The notes beneath the pieces were generated by a model. That model was not told the DNA's origin, did not search any database, and saw nothing but the letters and a program-made list of their open reading frames with translations. From Zizania palustris (taxonomy: Eukaryota; Streptophyta; Magnoliopsida; Poales; Poaceae), in the NCBI GenBank assembly GCA_019279435.1, contig JAAALK010000287.1, positions 15,314,162 through 15,378,161 of the forward strand: a DNA stretch of 64,000 bases, in the 5' to 3' direction. This document shows positions 1 to 10,929 of this stretch, in pieces. The position numbers and the translations under genes were made by a program. How positions within the stretch are numbered: position 1 is the stretch's first letter; each line of letters opens with the position of its first letter.

Positions 1-338
1 AAGTCACAAAATCAGAGTCGGAGCCATTCTTGCTCTACGAGAGGCTTGATGATGTACTTGAGGCGCTCAAAACGGTCCTTCAGGGCGTCCCAGAGTGTAT
101 TTGCATTGGTCATTGCCATGTACTCATCCTTCAGAGTGGGTTAGAGATGGTGCCGAAGAAAATGAAGTACCTAATCATTTTTCTCTAGCATGGGGGCAAG
201 TGCATCCTTGTCCCCAAGACCAGTAGGAGCGCGGAGCTTCTTGGCTCCAAGTACAATCCAAATGTCTAATGCCTAGGTCAGATAGTTGCGGCGATCTACG
301 CTCAGCTCCGCGAACTCCTTGGTCGTGATGCCGGTCAT
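1..338 (-). pseudogene. Decayed Ty1/copia gag fragment (UBN2-type)
   Basis: Read on the minus strand from an ATG at 338, the sequence resembles the N-terminal part of plant copia-type gag (UBN2 / gag-polypeptide of LTR copia-type). It starts MTGITTKEFAELSVDRRNYL, then has a leucine/tryptophan-rich region and a segment reading DEYMAMTNANTLWDALKDRF. Stop codons occur where family members have tryptophan or other residues, for example TAG in place of TGG after the YLT motif and another TAG after EKND. The reading frame is otherwise continuous to the window edge, where the fragment is cut. No LTR, protease or polymerase lies next to it, so it is an orphan fragment or the end of an element outside the window. 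The family is recognised from memory of its conserved pattern. Confidence 0.7.
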
Positions 339-420
339 CTACATTCAATGATGCAAAAATTACTGCCAGTAATCTTGCAATTCATGGTAGATATAAAGAA
401 AGAAAATATTACAAGTACTA

Positions 421-537
421 ATTACTGTATTGAAGTGCAGAATCAATAAAAACAGTAATATTACTGTATTGAAGTGCAGAATCAATAAAAACAGTAATAT
501 TACTGTATTGAAGTGCAGAATCAATAAAAACAGTAAT
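421..537. repeat. 39-bp tandem repeat, 3 copies
   Basis: Three consecutive copies of a 39-bp unit start at 421, 460 and 499 and look identical. Because 39 is divisible by three, the array makes an open frame on the minus strand with a 13-residue hydrophobic repeat. This is a by-product of the period; nothing suggests a protein. Identity of the copies implies recent expansion. Confidence 0.9.
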
Positions 538-591
538 ATTACAAAACTTATTGAGTAGCAACCTGACAGAGCGACAATCAACAAATTAAGA

Positions 592-812
592 AACTACTCC
601 CTCTATTCCAACATATAAGCATTATTGATATTAGAAATTCGTATGAAAATATATGTACTTCTAGAGTACTACTTATCTCATCAATCTTACCCCTAAACAC
701 CCTCTCACCTCAACCATTCCTCATTTAATGAGGGACACCATAGCATTTTCTCCTCAACCTTAACCTTTGCTAAACTAACTTAGGAATGATTGTTTTTGAA
801 GGGAGGGGTAAG
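592..812. mobile_element. Stowaway-like MITE, degenerate
   Basis: The left end (ctactccctctattccaaca) resembles the Stowaway/Tc1-mariner MITE terminus common in grasses (CTCCCTCCGTTCC type). The interior has the low-GC character of this group, including the block ccttaacctttgctaaacta. The right end near 800-812 (gaagggagg) matches an inverted terminus only weakly. Boundaries are approximate and no clean TA duplication was established. Confidence 0.45.
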
Positions 813-1191
813 AAACAAAACTACACCCTGGTACATGACCCTTCTCATGTCCAGTTGAAATCATGCATGCCATGCTGATGCTGTCAGGCATCCATGAAAG
901 TTTTCCAGAAATTACTCAATGGGATGTACTTCGACAGATGAAATGGGAGCAATTGTGGATGGGGAAGGGACATGGATGTGAAAGGACACGTAGTCCCATG
1001 TGGTATAAGGAATCAAACATTGGAGCAAGCTTTGTCCTTTTCTTCATGTTTCAGTGTCGCTAATCTATCAGGCATTGTACCACATTGAGATCATTCCATG
1101 TGCAATATACTGTTCTTGTCTTCCATGATCTGCATCCATCTTGCCGTGCCTTATTATCTTTGCCTTGCAGCTTTCCCCTTGAGCTACAATT

Positions 1192-1548
1192 ATGGCCTTG
1201 CAGGACACCGGCATTGGCAGCCGGACGGCCGGCTTCTTCCACTACCAGAGGCTGGAATGCCGGGATGATGGTGCCCGACCCCGGTGGCGGTGGCTGCCAA
1301 CTCTCAACGGTAAGGCGGCTTCCCCCTGTTTCTTCCATGTCAAGAAGTTCAAGTGGAGCAGGATCACTTCTGTCCTCCTGCCAAGGAAGGTGGCTGAGTT
1401 ATCCTCCAAGATCCGCCGTGTCGGCTCGACAATGGACGGCGACATCTGCCCGAAGATCATCTTCTCGTCGCAGTGGGGGCTTCCGGTGCTCTCCCGGCCA
1501 TTGCTGGCCCGTAGAAAGTGCAGGTATCACCACGGGAAGGGCTTCTGA
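1192..1548 (+). CDS. Small hypothetical protein (118 aa)
   Basis: An intact ORF of 118 codons starts at an ATG with G at +4. A plausible 3' splice site (tttgccttgcag) lies about 25 bp upstream, so the start may sit just after an intron in the 5' leader. The product is basic and tryptophan/arginine-rich. It has a first half with WRWLP and a C-terminal block CPKIIFSSQWGLPVL followed by a basic tail. No signal peptide, membrane segment or known domain is visible. The base composition is more GC-rich than the flanks. I do not recognise the family. It could be a lineage-specific small gene or the last exon of a longer one whose upstream exons I could not place. Transcript data would decide. Confidence 0.42.
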   Translation: MALQDTGIGSRTAGFFHYQRLECRDDGARPRWRWLPTLNGKAASPCFFHVKKFKWSRITSVLLPRKVAELSSKIRRVGSTMDGDICPKIIFSSQWGLPVLSRPLLARRKCRYHHGKGF

Positions 1549-2432
1549 GAACCATGGTTCTGTCCCCTCCTCAAGTGTGATCTCTGCTCATCTAGTGAGA
1601 TATTGGTGTTGTCTGGTGTACTAGTTGGCCATGCTAGGTTGAGTTGTTTGTTTTGCTCTCTGCATACTTGTGTCTGTCTGCCGTCGATCAGGATCTGGTC
1701 TTAGGCATGTTGCTAGATGACCATGATCATATCTTTTTGTGAAAATTCAGTATAATCCAATGGGTACAACTGATATGATGAAGTCTGAGCGGCACTGATG
1801 AGCATACATTGTTTTGGCTATGCCGTCTCCTGGTTGGCTGGTTTGTATGCAGTTTGGTTTGCTTAGTCACAACGAAGGCTCTGATTAGGTGAGCTCCACA
1901 CTTTGCTTTATTATTTCATTTCGTAGAGCGATTAACTCCATAGCAGAACAACCCTACTATAATATAATTATAATTTGAGAGAGCGGGAACAATGCTACTC
2001 TACAAACTATATTTCTATAATATAAAACTCCTCGTAGAGCTGGAAGGTAACTAACCTCTATTTTTAGACTGTCCGTTGTGCAGCGAGTACAGAATGGCAT
2101 GGATAATCTGTAGCCTGCAGATTATGTAAAAAAAATAGCTACAGCTGAGATTCCACGAGAAGATGATTTCGGCGTGTTTGGTACAGCTCTGGATCTAAAA
2201 TCCACACTTAAACTGGAGTGCAACACTTAAAGTTGGCTAAACTCTATTCCACCACTCCAGTTTATTTTTCTAGAGCGCTTTCAGCAGGATCCACTCCTTA
2301 GTAAAAGTGTTTGATTTAACTTCAGCTTCACAAGATAAAAAAGTTGGAGCTGAAGCACTGCAAAACGCTGTTTTTTTGAGAAGCTAGATGTTTAATATTC
2401 TAACTCTAGCCGTCACCGTTGAGATTTAAGGA
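1549..2432. other. Non-genic stretch with a possible MITE fragment
   Basis: No convincing ORF. The first 150 bp may be the 3' UTR of the preceding ORF. From about 2168 the sequence gcgtgtttggtacagctctg resembles the terminal motif of grass hAT/Harbinger-type MITEs (GTGTTTGGT type). The segment to about 2385 has related blocks such as ttggagctgaagcactgc, but the matching right terminus was not found. Confidence 0.35.
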
Positions 2433-2540
2433 ATGACTAAAATGATGACATGATTCTATGGAGTAGGAAAGATAATTACTGCGTCGGATACCACTATGAC
2501 TGAAATGATGACTTGTTCTATGGAGTACGAAAGATAATTA
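2433..2540. repeat. Imperfect direct duplication, about 45 bp with 63-bp spacing
   Basis: The block at 2433-2478 (atgactaaaatgatgacatg and the following ggagtaggaaagataatta) recurs at 2496-2540 with a few substitutions and one single-base deletion. It looks like a small local tandem duplication. No function is apparent. Confidence 0.65.
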
Positions 2541-4122
2541 GGAGATAATTAGTGTGACTGGTACTACTTGTTGCCTTGTTGGCATTTATGATATGAAAAC
2601 ACTGTATTAATAATTCATATTTTTACCACATTGCATTATAATTTGCTTTACTTTGTCTCTCACCCTTATAATATCTCATGAGATAGGCAGGCAATAAAAG
2701 AAAGATGTGATACTAAAATTTTGATGCGAGTGAATAGAAGTTACTTGCTGTTCAATCATATTCCCTGCCTGGATATATACCCTCCCCGTCTCCACTGAGA
2801 ATGACACAACCCAAATAACAAGAATCTAAAATGTGAGTATTGGAAAAACCGATCATTGCAATGAACAAGACAAGAATTTGTTTAGGATTGCATAGCAAAC
2901 ATATCCTTCTCAGTGGAGTTAAAAGAGAATCGACAAGGTGCCTCGTATTGCTCCCTGCTCGCTTACACAACCTGGTCAATATGGAAGCTCTTCATCCTTG
3001 AAGAAAAATCATCTGGTGTCTCCTATTGATCATTTTGCAACAAACAAGTGATTTGCTAGTGTGCTGTGTTTTTGGTAGCTTGAAGTCTTTTGTGTTAGTT
3101 TAACCAAAGCAGTTGCATCTATCAATCTGTGTCTTTAGTAGGGGTAATGGCTGTGAGTCTTAAATAATTTTTTGTCTTTAGCATCGCCAGAGTTGCTTGT
3201 AAATTGAGTGAAAATTGTGCTAGGTGGGGTTACTATTTAGCAGTTGTCTTGTTCTTTTCCTATAAAGTCGGTGTCCCCGATAAAGAACAATGCATTTCGT
3301 ACTTTCTAGTGGACTACAAGCAGTTTCTGGGTAGTCTTTTCTAAAAAGAAAAGCAAACATATCCTTCGAAACGAAGAAGTTGATGTGACAGGAGTGATGA
3401 AAACTCTGGCAATGTTAACTTTGACTAAAGGCGGTAATGTAATGTGCACATCGATGCTAATAACCAAGAAGGAACAATGCTATCGATTTCAGACAAAATT
3501 TGAAAACACAATGACTTCGGCGGCAAGCGCTCTGACTCGGCGTCGGCGGAGAACGACGAGTAGATCGGGGGGCTTCGAATCGGTGCCAGACCTCTAAATC
3601 GGTGGCCCTGTGGCTCGTTGGCGGCAGCCGTGCAGGTGTAGGCGTGTAGCTGAGGGCTGCGGTGGAGGAGGAAGGACTGAAACGTCGGGGGTGGCGGGGC
3701 TTCAAATCGGAGCCGGACCTCTGAATCAGCGGCAGCGGTGGCTCCAAATAAACAACAGGAGCTTGTAAGCCGGGAAATCGTCAAATCACTTATATTATTG
3801 CAATCAACTGATCTGGTGCATCCACATGAAACTTAGTATTTTTTTTACTTTTAACCCCTTTCATATGTAATCGTTGGATCTAGATTAGATGTACCAGATC
3901 GCTTGATTGAATGATTGCACCAAATGAGCGATTGCACATGATATTTCCCCTTGTAAGCTTGTTTAAGATTCCAGCCCCATCCACCAGAAGAAAAATTTAT
4001 CAGTTTACCACTTATAAGATATGTATTTTAATTATAATGTCACTTTTGAGACTGAAATATAGGACCGCCTGAGTTAATAATAATAGGTCTGGATGTCAAA
4101 TCGGCAAAGTTTTTTTTGAAGT
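2541..4122. other. Intergenic DNA left of element A
   Basis: Mostly AT-rich and without a supported gene. A GC-rich island at about 3510-3745 contains a diverged direct repeat: 3572-3604 and 3698-3730 share the pattern gcttc-aatcgg-gcc-gacctct. ORFs on both strands of this island have low-complexity composition and no recognisable domain, so I do not call a gene. The last bases, GATAT at 4123-4127, are the left target-site duplication of element A. Confidence 0.5.
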
Positions 4123-4127
4123 GATAT

Positions 4128-4622
4128 TGTTGGAGGAAAATATTCCATCCTCAGGGTTATTGCAGTAACAACACAAAGACAAATAATGGATTCAAAGGTT
4201 TCCAACATGCATCTTCGGAGATGCCTTGAGTCAAGCTCGGAGTATGAAGATAGACCTTAGTTCGGAGTATATCCTCGAACATGGACTCTTCTGAGATCTT
4301 TTCTGTCAGCTAAGATGGAAGACTTATCTTCTTTCTCATTAGATTAGTCTTTTACCATTTTAGCCCTATTAAGGGTACCGAATAGTTTCCACTATGTCGG
4401 TTGTAATAGAGGGGTAAATAGGTCTTTTCCTTAATGTTTGGGCCTATAAATACCGCCCGTTTCACCCTGTAATAGGGACCGAATACAAGTTATTCAATAC
4501 ACACATTCGAACTATTCTAAGTTATTATCCTTTCGGAGGCTTAGAACAGTTCACTTCGCAAACACTTCGTTTGTTAGTTTCTAATCTTCAGAAACCTGTT
4601 AGCGTAATCTTTTACGCCAACA
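4128..4622 (+). repeat. 5' LTR of element A
   Basis: 495 bp, TGTTGG...CAACA. A TATA box (TATAAATA, 4445-4452) sits in the context ggcctataaatacc and marks the end of U3. The 3' LTR matches it closely. Confidence 0.93.
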
Positions 4623-4624
4623 GT

Positions 4625-4642
4625 TGGCGCCGTCCGTGGGGA
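4625..4642 (+). promoter_or_regulatory. Primer-binding site of element A
   Basis: Two bases after the 5' LTR, TGGCGCCGTCCGTGGGGA matches the 3' end of plant tRNA-Asp over its first nine bases (TGGCGCCGT) and less well beyond. The equivalent sites in B (16937 onward, ttagcaccgtccgtggggat), E (34087 onward) and F (63445 onward) are recognisable variants. The tRNA assignment is inferred from memory. Confidence 0.6.
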
Positions 4643-4684
4643 ACTTAGTCCAAGAAACTTCGTTCTCTACCAACTTCTTACATC

Positions 4685-6790
4685 ATGCCTCCTAAGCGGA
4701 GCGCAACTCGTAACCCTGTTCGGAGGTCCCCTCGGACCTCCGGAGAAGCACCTCCCGACACTGTTGAGGTCGGAGGATCTTCGACGTTTCCTCCACCTCA
4801 AACTCCGGAAGGAGTTCCCATTCCTCGAGCATACGGAGTTCCTCCGCCAACTCCATCTATACTTCGACCGCCCGGAGTTCCTCTTCCACCTCAAGTTCCA
4901 CTCCGGACTGATCCTTACAGTTTTCAAGACCCGGAAGGTCCTTCCGGAGGAGATGAAGACAATCTTGGTGATATGGCCGCTCAAATGGCCAGTCTCCAAG
5001 CTGAAGTAGCGAGATGGCGACAAGAAGCTGCAAATAGGCTTCGCTCTCAAGCCATCACAGTTATTCCTGAAGTGCCTGAAGACGAACCTATCTATCCTGA
5101 AGCCCCGGAGAACGCCTTCTTTGATACCGAATCTCCGTTGCATCCTGAACTACAAAAAGTTCGCTTCGATTCGAAGTTTAAGACTTCGAAGCTTTGCAAG
5201 TATGCCGGAGATGAGGACCCTGGAGAATTTGTCCGTTCTTATGCTCTAGCGATTGAAGCTAGTGGAGGAGTTCGAGATACCATGGCAAAATGCTTCCCCT
5301 TAGCCCTTCAAGGAGTGGCATTAAGGTGGTTCTGGTCTTTGAAGCCAGGATCAATTAATTCATGGGGGCAGCTGAAGAAGAAGTTTGTAAGCAATTTCCA
5401 AGGCACCTTCGTGCCCCCAATGTCAACGGGAAGTCTTTTCCAGGTGAAGCAGCTCCCTGGAGAGACATTGAGGCAATACTTCAAGCGCTTCGCTCATACG
5501 AAGTCGCAGATCCGAGGGTTGACTATGTCTTCAGTAGTCGACGCAGCTCGAGAGGGAGTCATTCATCCAGGCCTCCTTGATAAACTTCACCGGAAAAGCA
5601 TATCTTCTGTTTCTCAGTTAATGTCATACTTTGAAGAATATGTGAGGTCGGAAGAAGGTTGGCTTCGAAGAACTGCAGCTACTCCGTCCATATTGCAGGA
5701 AGTAAAATTGGAAGTAAAAACTTCGGCACAGCCGCAGGAACCTGTCTTCGAAGTTCAGCATGATAGGAGAAGGGGGCAAAAGCATCCTCGTTCAGAAGTC
5801 CTGAACATTGCACCCCCGCAAAAGTTCGCCCAAAGAGCTCCACAACCTTCGGGAAACAAGGTCAGCGGCTGGAGGCCGCCAGGGAAACCGGCTGGCAAAG
5901 GCCAGACCCTTTTCTGCTGTATTCATGGTGAAAACCGAAGCCACGCAACTGATACTTGCAAGGCTATACTTACTCTGAGAGGAGAATATCTAGAAAGAAC
6001 TTCGGGTCGAGGTACTACTGACCGAGTTCCAGCTGAAGTGCGCCCAGAGCCTGTCCAGGCTGTGGCGCGGATAGAAAACTTCGAAGCTGCAAGACGCCCT
6101 CCGGTGGTCAATGTTATGCCACCTCCGAAGCAAGAAGAAGGGCAAGACCGAGGAAAAAGAGTAGTCCTCCCCATCTCCGGAGGAGGTACCCTCGGAAGCA
6201 TGTCAAAAAGGCAGAGAAGAGAGTATGTCAGAGAAGTGGGCCACATTGGAACTTCGTCATCTGCAGCTGCTATGCCTGAATGGTCCCATGTACCAATATC
6301 TTTTTCTGCAGAGGATGCAGCTGGCATTAAATTTCCACATGCAGACCCACTTGTCATTACTGTTGACATTGCAGGAACTGAGGTTCGAAGAGTGTTAATT
6401 GACGGAGGCAGTTCGGCAGACATTATTTTTGTTCAAGCCTTCGATCAGTTGTGCATCTCCAGAAAGCACCTTCTTCCAGCGGCTCGTCCTTTGCAAGGCT
6501 TCGCAGGACCTCCGCTTGATGCACTCGGCCAAATAGGCCTGGAAGTTACCTTCGGAGAAGGATTGTTAGCCAGGACAGAGGAAGTAATCTTCGACGTCGT
6601 AGATGCTCCATATGCCTACAACGTCTTCTTTGGAAGAGGCATGTTAAATCAGTTCGGAGCTGTGGCACACCACAATTACTTGTGCATGAAGATGCCCACG
6701 CAAGCAGGAGTGCTTACTGTCTTCGGAGATCAAGCTACCGCCCGAAGAACGGAATATGGCCACGACCCCCTCTTGATCCAAGACAAGTGA
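4685..6790 (+). CDS. gag: Element A gag-protease polyprotein (701 aa)
   Basis: Structural and protease polyprotein of a Tat-lineage element, acting in cytoplasmic virus-like particles. It is open from ATG to TGA. In order: a proline-rich N-terminus (about residues 1-85), a coiled region (MASLQAEVARWRQEA), the retrotransposon gag core (about 160-310, with DPGEFVRSYALAIEASGG near residue 178), a variant zinc knuckle FCCIHGENRSHATDTC near 409-424, and a retroviral-type aspartic protease with the active-site motif LIDGGSSADI (Asp near residue 573). Family proteases usually have D-S/T-G; plant Tat elements often have DGGSS. The frame ends at a TGA at 6788. Comparison with element B places a one-base deletion in the C run near 6765, so the natural product would probably have continued into pol. 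Start chosen as the first ATG after the PBS, with MPPKR shared by B and F. Confidence 0.88.
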   Translation: MPPKRSATRNPVRRSPRTSGEAPPDTVEVGGSSTFPPPQTPEGVPIPRAYGVPPPTPSILRPPGVPLPPQVPLRTDPYSFQDPEGPSGGDEDNLGDMAAQMASLQAEVARWRQEAANRLRSQAITVIPEVPEDEPIYPEAPENAFFDTESPLHPELQKVRFDSKFKTSKLCKYAGDEDPGEFVRSYALAIEASGGVRDTMAKCFPLALQGVALRWFWSLKPGSINSWGQLKKKFVSNFQGTFVPPMSTGSLFQVKQLPGETLRQYFKRFAHTKSQIRGLTMSSVVDAAREGVIHPGLLDKLHRKSISSVSQLMSYFEEYVRSEEGWLRRTAATPSILQEVKLEVKTSAQPQEPVFEVQHDRRRGQKHPRSEVLNIAPPQKFAQRAPQPSGNKVSGWRPPGKPAGKGQTLFCCIHGENRSHATDTCKAILTLRGEYLERTSGRGTTDRVPAEVRPEPVQAVARIENFEAARRPPVVNVMPPPKQEEGQDRGKRVVLPISGGGTLGSMSKRQRREYVREVGHIGTSSSAAAMPEWSHVPISFSAEDAAGIKFPHADPLVITVDIAGTEVRRVLIDGGSSADIIFVQAFDQLCISRKHLLPAARPLQGFAGPPLDALGQIGLEVTFGEGLLARTEEVIFDVVDAPYAYNVFFGRGMLNQFGAVAHHNYLCMKMPTQAGVLTVFGDQATARRTEYGHDPLLIQDK

Positions 6791-9700
6791 ATAATGTACA
6801 AGTTAATCAAGAAAATTTTTTAGCTCCTTCCGAATCTTCGAAGAAATCCTTCCCAAGACCAAGTCCTGAAGGAGAAATTGCAACGAAGATTATTGTTAAA
6901 GATGGTAAAGAATATGCATTTCAATTTGGTAAAGACTTACCACCAGAAGTTGCTACCTCCTTGGAAAAAGTAGTGGAAGAGAATTTAGATGTCTTTGCTT
7001 GGTCTGACGAAGACATCACCGGAGTCAGTCGGGATATCATTGAACATAGTTTACTTGTAAACCCGAAGGCCCGGCCTGTTCGGCAAGGACTCCAAAAATG
7101 TCTGCAGAAAGAGCTGTTCTTGCAAAAGACAAAGTTGAAAAATTATTGAAGGCTGGGATTATCAAAGAAGTGGCTCACAAAGAATGGTTAGCCAACCCAG
7201 TCTTCGTCAAGAAGAAATCCTCCAGAAAGTGGCGCATGTGCATTGATTTCACATCCTTGAATAAAGCATGCCCTCGTGACCCCTACCCCATGCCCCGAAT
7301 TGATCAACTGGTCGACTCCACTGCAGGTTCGGAGTTATTAAGCTTCCTTGATGCGTATTCTGGTTATCATCAAATATGGTTGAAACGCGAAGATGAGATC
7401 AAGACAAGCTTCGTAACTCCCTCGGGAGTCTTTTGTTATGTAAGAATGCCTTTTGGCTTAAGAAATGCCGGGGCTACTTTTTCGAGGTTAGTTGCTAAGG
7501 CTCTAGGTCATCAATTAGGTCGCAATGTGGAGGCCTATATGGATGATATTGTAATAAAGAGTGCTTTAAAGCACCAACATAGCCTAGACTTAGCAGAAAC
7601 ATTTAATAGCCTTCGGGCATGTGGGATTCGCCTTAACCCCGAGAAATGTATCTTCGGAGCTAAGGCCGGGAAGTTGTTAGGGTATTTAGTTTCAAGTAGG
7701 GGGATTGAAGCTAGCCCTACTCAAATAACTGCGCTACAAAAGATGGCTCCTCCGGAAAACTTGAAGCAAGTGCAAAAGCTGACAGGTCGTCTAGCAGCAC
7801 TTAGCAAATTTTTGGCAAGGTCTGCGGAGAGAAGCTTGTCTATATTTAAAGCATTGAAAGGGTCCGAAGATTTTTCATGGACACCGGAGTGTCAGAAAAG
7901 CTTCGAAGATATTAAAGAGTATCTCAGTAATCTTGCTACACTCACGGTGCCTACTGCGGACGAAACCCTACTCCTTTATCTTGTGGCTACAGGCTCTGCT
8001 GTCAGCGCAGTCCTTGTCAGAGAAGTGGATTTCAATGGGAAGCTGGTACAAAATCCTGTTTATTTTGTGTCCGAAGCATTATCAGGAGCGAAGACAAGGT
8101 ATTCCGAACTCGAAAAGTTCGTTTATGCTCTGATAATGGCTTCGAGGAAATTAAGGCATTATTTTTTGGCTCATAATGTAATTGTACCAACTTCGTATCC
8201 TTTGGGAGATATGCTCCGAAGTAAAGACTCCACTGGAAGAATTGGAAAGTGGGCAGTCAAACTAGCACCCTTCGGCATATCTTTTCTGGCAAGGACAGCA
8301 ATCAAATCACAAGTCTTAGCAGATTTTGTAGCAGAATGGACTCCCCCTGTAACTTTGGTTCCGGAGAAAACAAGTGAAGGAATTTGGACTGTTTTTTCTG
8401 ATGGAGCCTTCCAAGCATCCGTAGCAAGCGTTGGAGCAGTTTTAATTTCGCCTTCAAGGCAAAGAGCAATTTACTCCGCAAGACTCAAGTTTAAGTCTAC
8501 CAACAATATAGCGGAGTATGAAGGGATTTTATTGGGACTCCGAAAAGCACGTGCTCTAGGGGCTACAAGAATTCTTATAAAGACAGATTCTCAAATAGTA
8601 GCAGGGCACGTAGATAAAAGCTTTCAAGTTCGGCATCCACAGCTTGCAAAGTACTTAGAAGAAATCTGTAAAATCGAAGCACAGTTCAAGGGTATTTCAA
8701 TTCGGAGTATACCGAGAACAGAAAATGTGCAAGCGGAAATCTTAGCAAAAGCTGCAGCCGGAGCTATGGACATACCAGAAGAAGCTTTTTATGAGGAGCT
8801 CAGTACACCTTCGGTGCCACAAATTCCCTCCGCAGAAATTCTTTGCATTCCAAGTACAGATTGGAGAAATTCAATCATGGAACTTTTGCAAGGAGGAGTA
8901 AATTCATTCGAAGAGCCACAATTTTCAAGATTGAAACTCAGGGCTAGGAATTATCAAATAATCAACGGTATTTTATACAAGGCCGGAGTTTGTTCCCCTC
9001 TACTCCGATGTATATCTCAAGCCGAAGGTCAAGAAATTCTTCGAGAAATCCATGAAGGACTTTGCGGTAGCCATTTGGCCCCTCGAGCTTTGGCAGGAAA
9101 AACACTTCGCCAGGGGCTTTATTGGCCTACAATAACTGCTGATGAGGAGAGCTTGGTCCGCACTTGTCAAGGATGTCAGTGGATGGGTCGACGGAGTCAT
9201 CGTCCACCAACAGCTCTTCAAGTTATTGCTCCGGTATGGCCCATGGTCATATGTGGTATGGATTTAATGGTCCCTTTCCAGTAGCTAAGGGAAATTTAAA
9301 GTTCGCAGTGGTAGCTATTGAATATTTTTCAAAGTGGGTAGAAGCAGAGCCCTTAACAGCTATCACCTCGAACAATGTACATAAATTCTTTTGGAAAAGT
9401 ATCATTTGCCGGTTCGGAGTGCCTAGACAACTCACAGTTGATAATGGAACACAATTCGATGCTGAACCTTTTAGAGAGTTCTGCGAAGATCTAGGCATTT
9501 AGTTATGTTTTGCTGTAGTGAGGTATCCTCAGTCTAATGGAGCTGTAGAAAGAGCCAATGGAAATATTTTGTTAGGGCTAAATCGAAGGATAGTAGGATT
9601 AGCAAAAAGACTGTGGACCGAAGAACTTCCGAAGATTTTGTGGTCCATTCGGACTACACAAACAAGGTCCACAGGTTTTACTCCATTCAGATTGTTATTC

Positions 9701-10072
9701 GGAGATGAAGCTATGACTCCAACAGAGCTCAAAGGAGGATCACTTCGCAGCACCGAACCGGAGATTGAAGAAGAAAGACAAGCTTCGCTAGATTTAACAG
9801 AAGAAACAAGACTTCGAGCTGTGGCCAATTTATCAAAATATCACCAGCAGACGAAGGCTTGGTTTGACCCGAAGGTTAAGATCAATGAGCTTAGACCGGG
9901 TCATCTTGTTTTGCGAAGCATTATAGCGCTAGGAAAATTAGGAAATAAATGGGAAGGTCCATACTTAATTGTGCGTTCAGGACGCCCTGGCTCTTTTAAA
10001 TTAGCTAATTTGGAAGGTGAAGAATTAGCACATACTTGGCATGCGGAGCACCTAAAGCGATACTTCACATAA
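6791..10072 (+). pseudogene. pol: Element A pol: RT-RNase H-integrase, frameshifted
   Basis: Reverse transcriptase, RNase H and integrase of element A, broken into pieces. RT has the catalytic motif AYMDDIVIKS (YMDD codons at 7536-7547). RNase H begins near 8395 with FSDGAF. Integrase has the HHCC zinc region (IHEGLCGSH ... CQGC, about 9045-9180) and the core with GMDL, VDNGTQF and NGAVERANG. The C-terminus ends HLKRYFT with no chromodomain. Aligned with B's pol, the frame shifts by one missing base near 7090-7100 (an A run) and near 9265-9275 (C/T runs). An in-frame TAG at 9500-9502 replaces a lysine codon. The last open part is 9518-10072. With the gag-pol junction shift, that makes three single-base deletions, all in or beside short homopolymers. 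It cannot make a full pol as assembled. Confidence 0.9.
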
Positions 10073-10929
10073 GGTCTCCTTGTAAATCACTTGTAATCAT
10101 CTTCTGAATTAATAAAGCATATGGTTCAGATAGTGCCTTCCCCTCATAAACCTCCAGCTTCCGAGTGGACGCACTGGAACCACGGGGTTGACCGAGAGGG
10201 AAGTGTCATAAAGCTGAATCATATTTTCGGACTTTGAATCATTGGTTCGAAGTTTCCGACGTGGGGGATGACATAATCCGGAGTCCAAGCCACCGGCTTG
10301 TAGGCATCCGTAAAAGAGCCAGAAACCACATCATACGGAGTCCAAGCCATCGGCTGGTAGACATCCGTAAAAAGAGTCGAAGGTGACCAAAATATGCGGA
10401 GCCCAAGCCATTGGCTTGTAGGTATCCGTAAAAAGAGTCGAAGGTGACCAAACTATGCGGAGTCCAAGACACTGGCTTGTAGACATCCGTAAAAAGAGTC
10501 CAAAGAGACCACTGCGAACTCCGAACCAGTGGTTTGACAGAATTCGCAAAAAAGAGCCGAAGGTGGCCAAAACAAAACAGAGTTTGAGCCATGAGCTTCG
10601 AATGTCTGTTAAGATAGTCCAAAGTGACAAATTATCTAAGACACTAAAGTGTCCGGAAAGTTATCTCAAGTGATTTCTTTCAAAAACAAAGGGTACTAAG
10701 TTGCCATTCTTCAGACTACAAATAGTCGAAGGCATTTTATAAGATTTTTAAAGATTTTTAAATTACAGAGGGGCTCCGAACTCCCAAAATTGTACTCCAA
10801 AATTTTTTCTTTGTGCCTAACCATCTTTGAATACAATTCGAAGTTGCTTACGCCCAAAGAGGGGCTAATAAATAGGGAGACAATTTTAATCGATATTTAT
10901 TATTCAAACGAATATGATTACAGTTTACA
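10073..10929 (+). repeat. Spacer of element A with imperfect 55-62-bp tandem repeats
   Basis: Downstream of pol, about five diverged units occupy roughly 10278-10570. Each has the pattern cggagtccaagcca, then ggcttgtag-catccgtaaaa-agag, then a variable tail. The longest unit is about 62 bp. They create minus-strand ORFs with repetitive peptides that do not look like proteins. Element B has a different repeat in the same place (43653-43884). The spacer separates the 3' end of pol from the 3' end of the convergent antisense gene. Confidence 0.75.

Noticed and set aside
421..537. Regular repeats resembling a CRISPR array (also 34431-34648)
   Set aside because: Units are directly adjacent without unique spacers, and the genome is a plant nuclear genome.
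3385..3784. Overlapping ORFs on both strands in a small GC-rich island
   Set aside because: Repetitive composition from a local direct repeat. No domain, splice context or start context supports a gene.
10239..10630. Minus-strand ORFs of 99-127 codons in the A spacer
   Set aside because: Peptides repeat the tandem DNA units, and the same spacer in B has no corresponding ORF.
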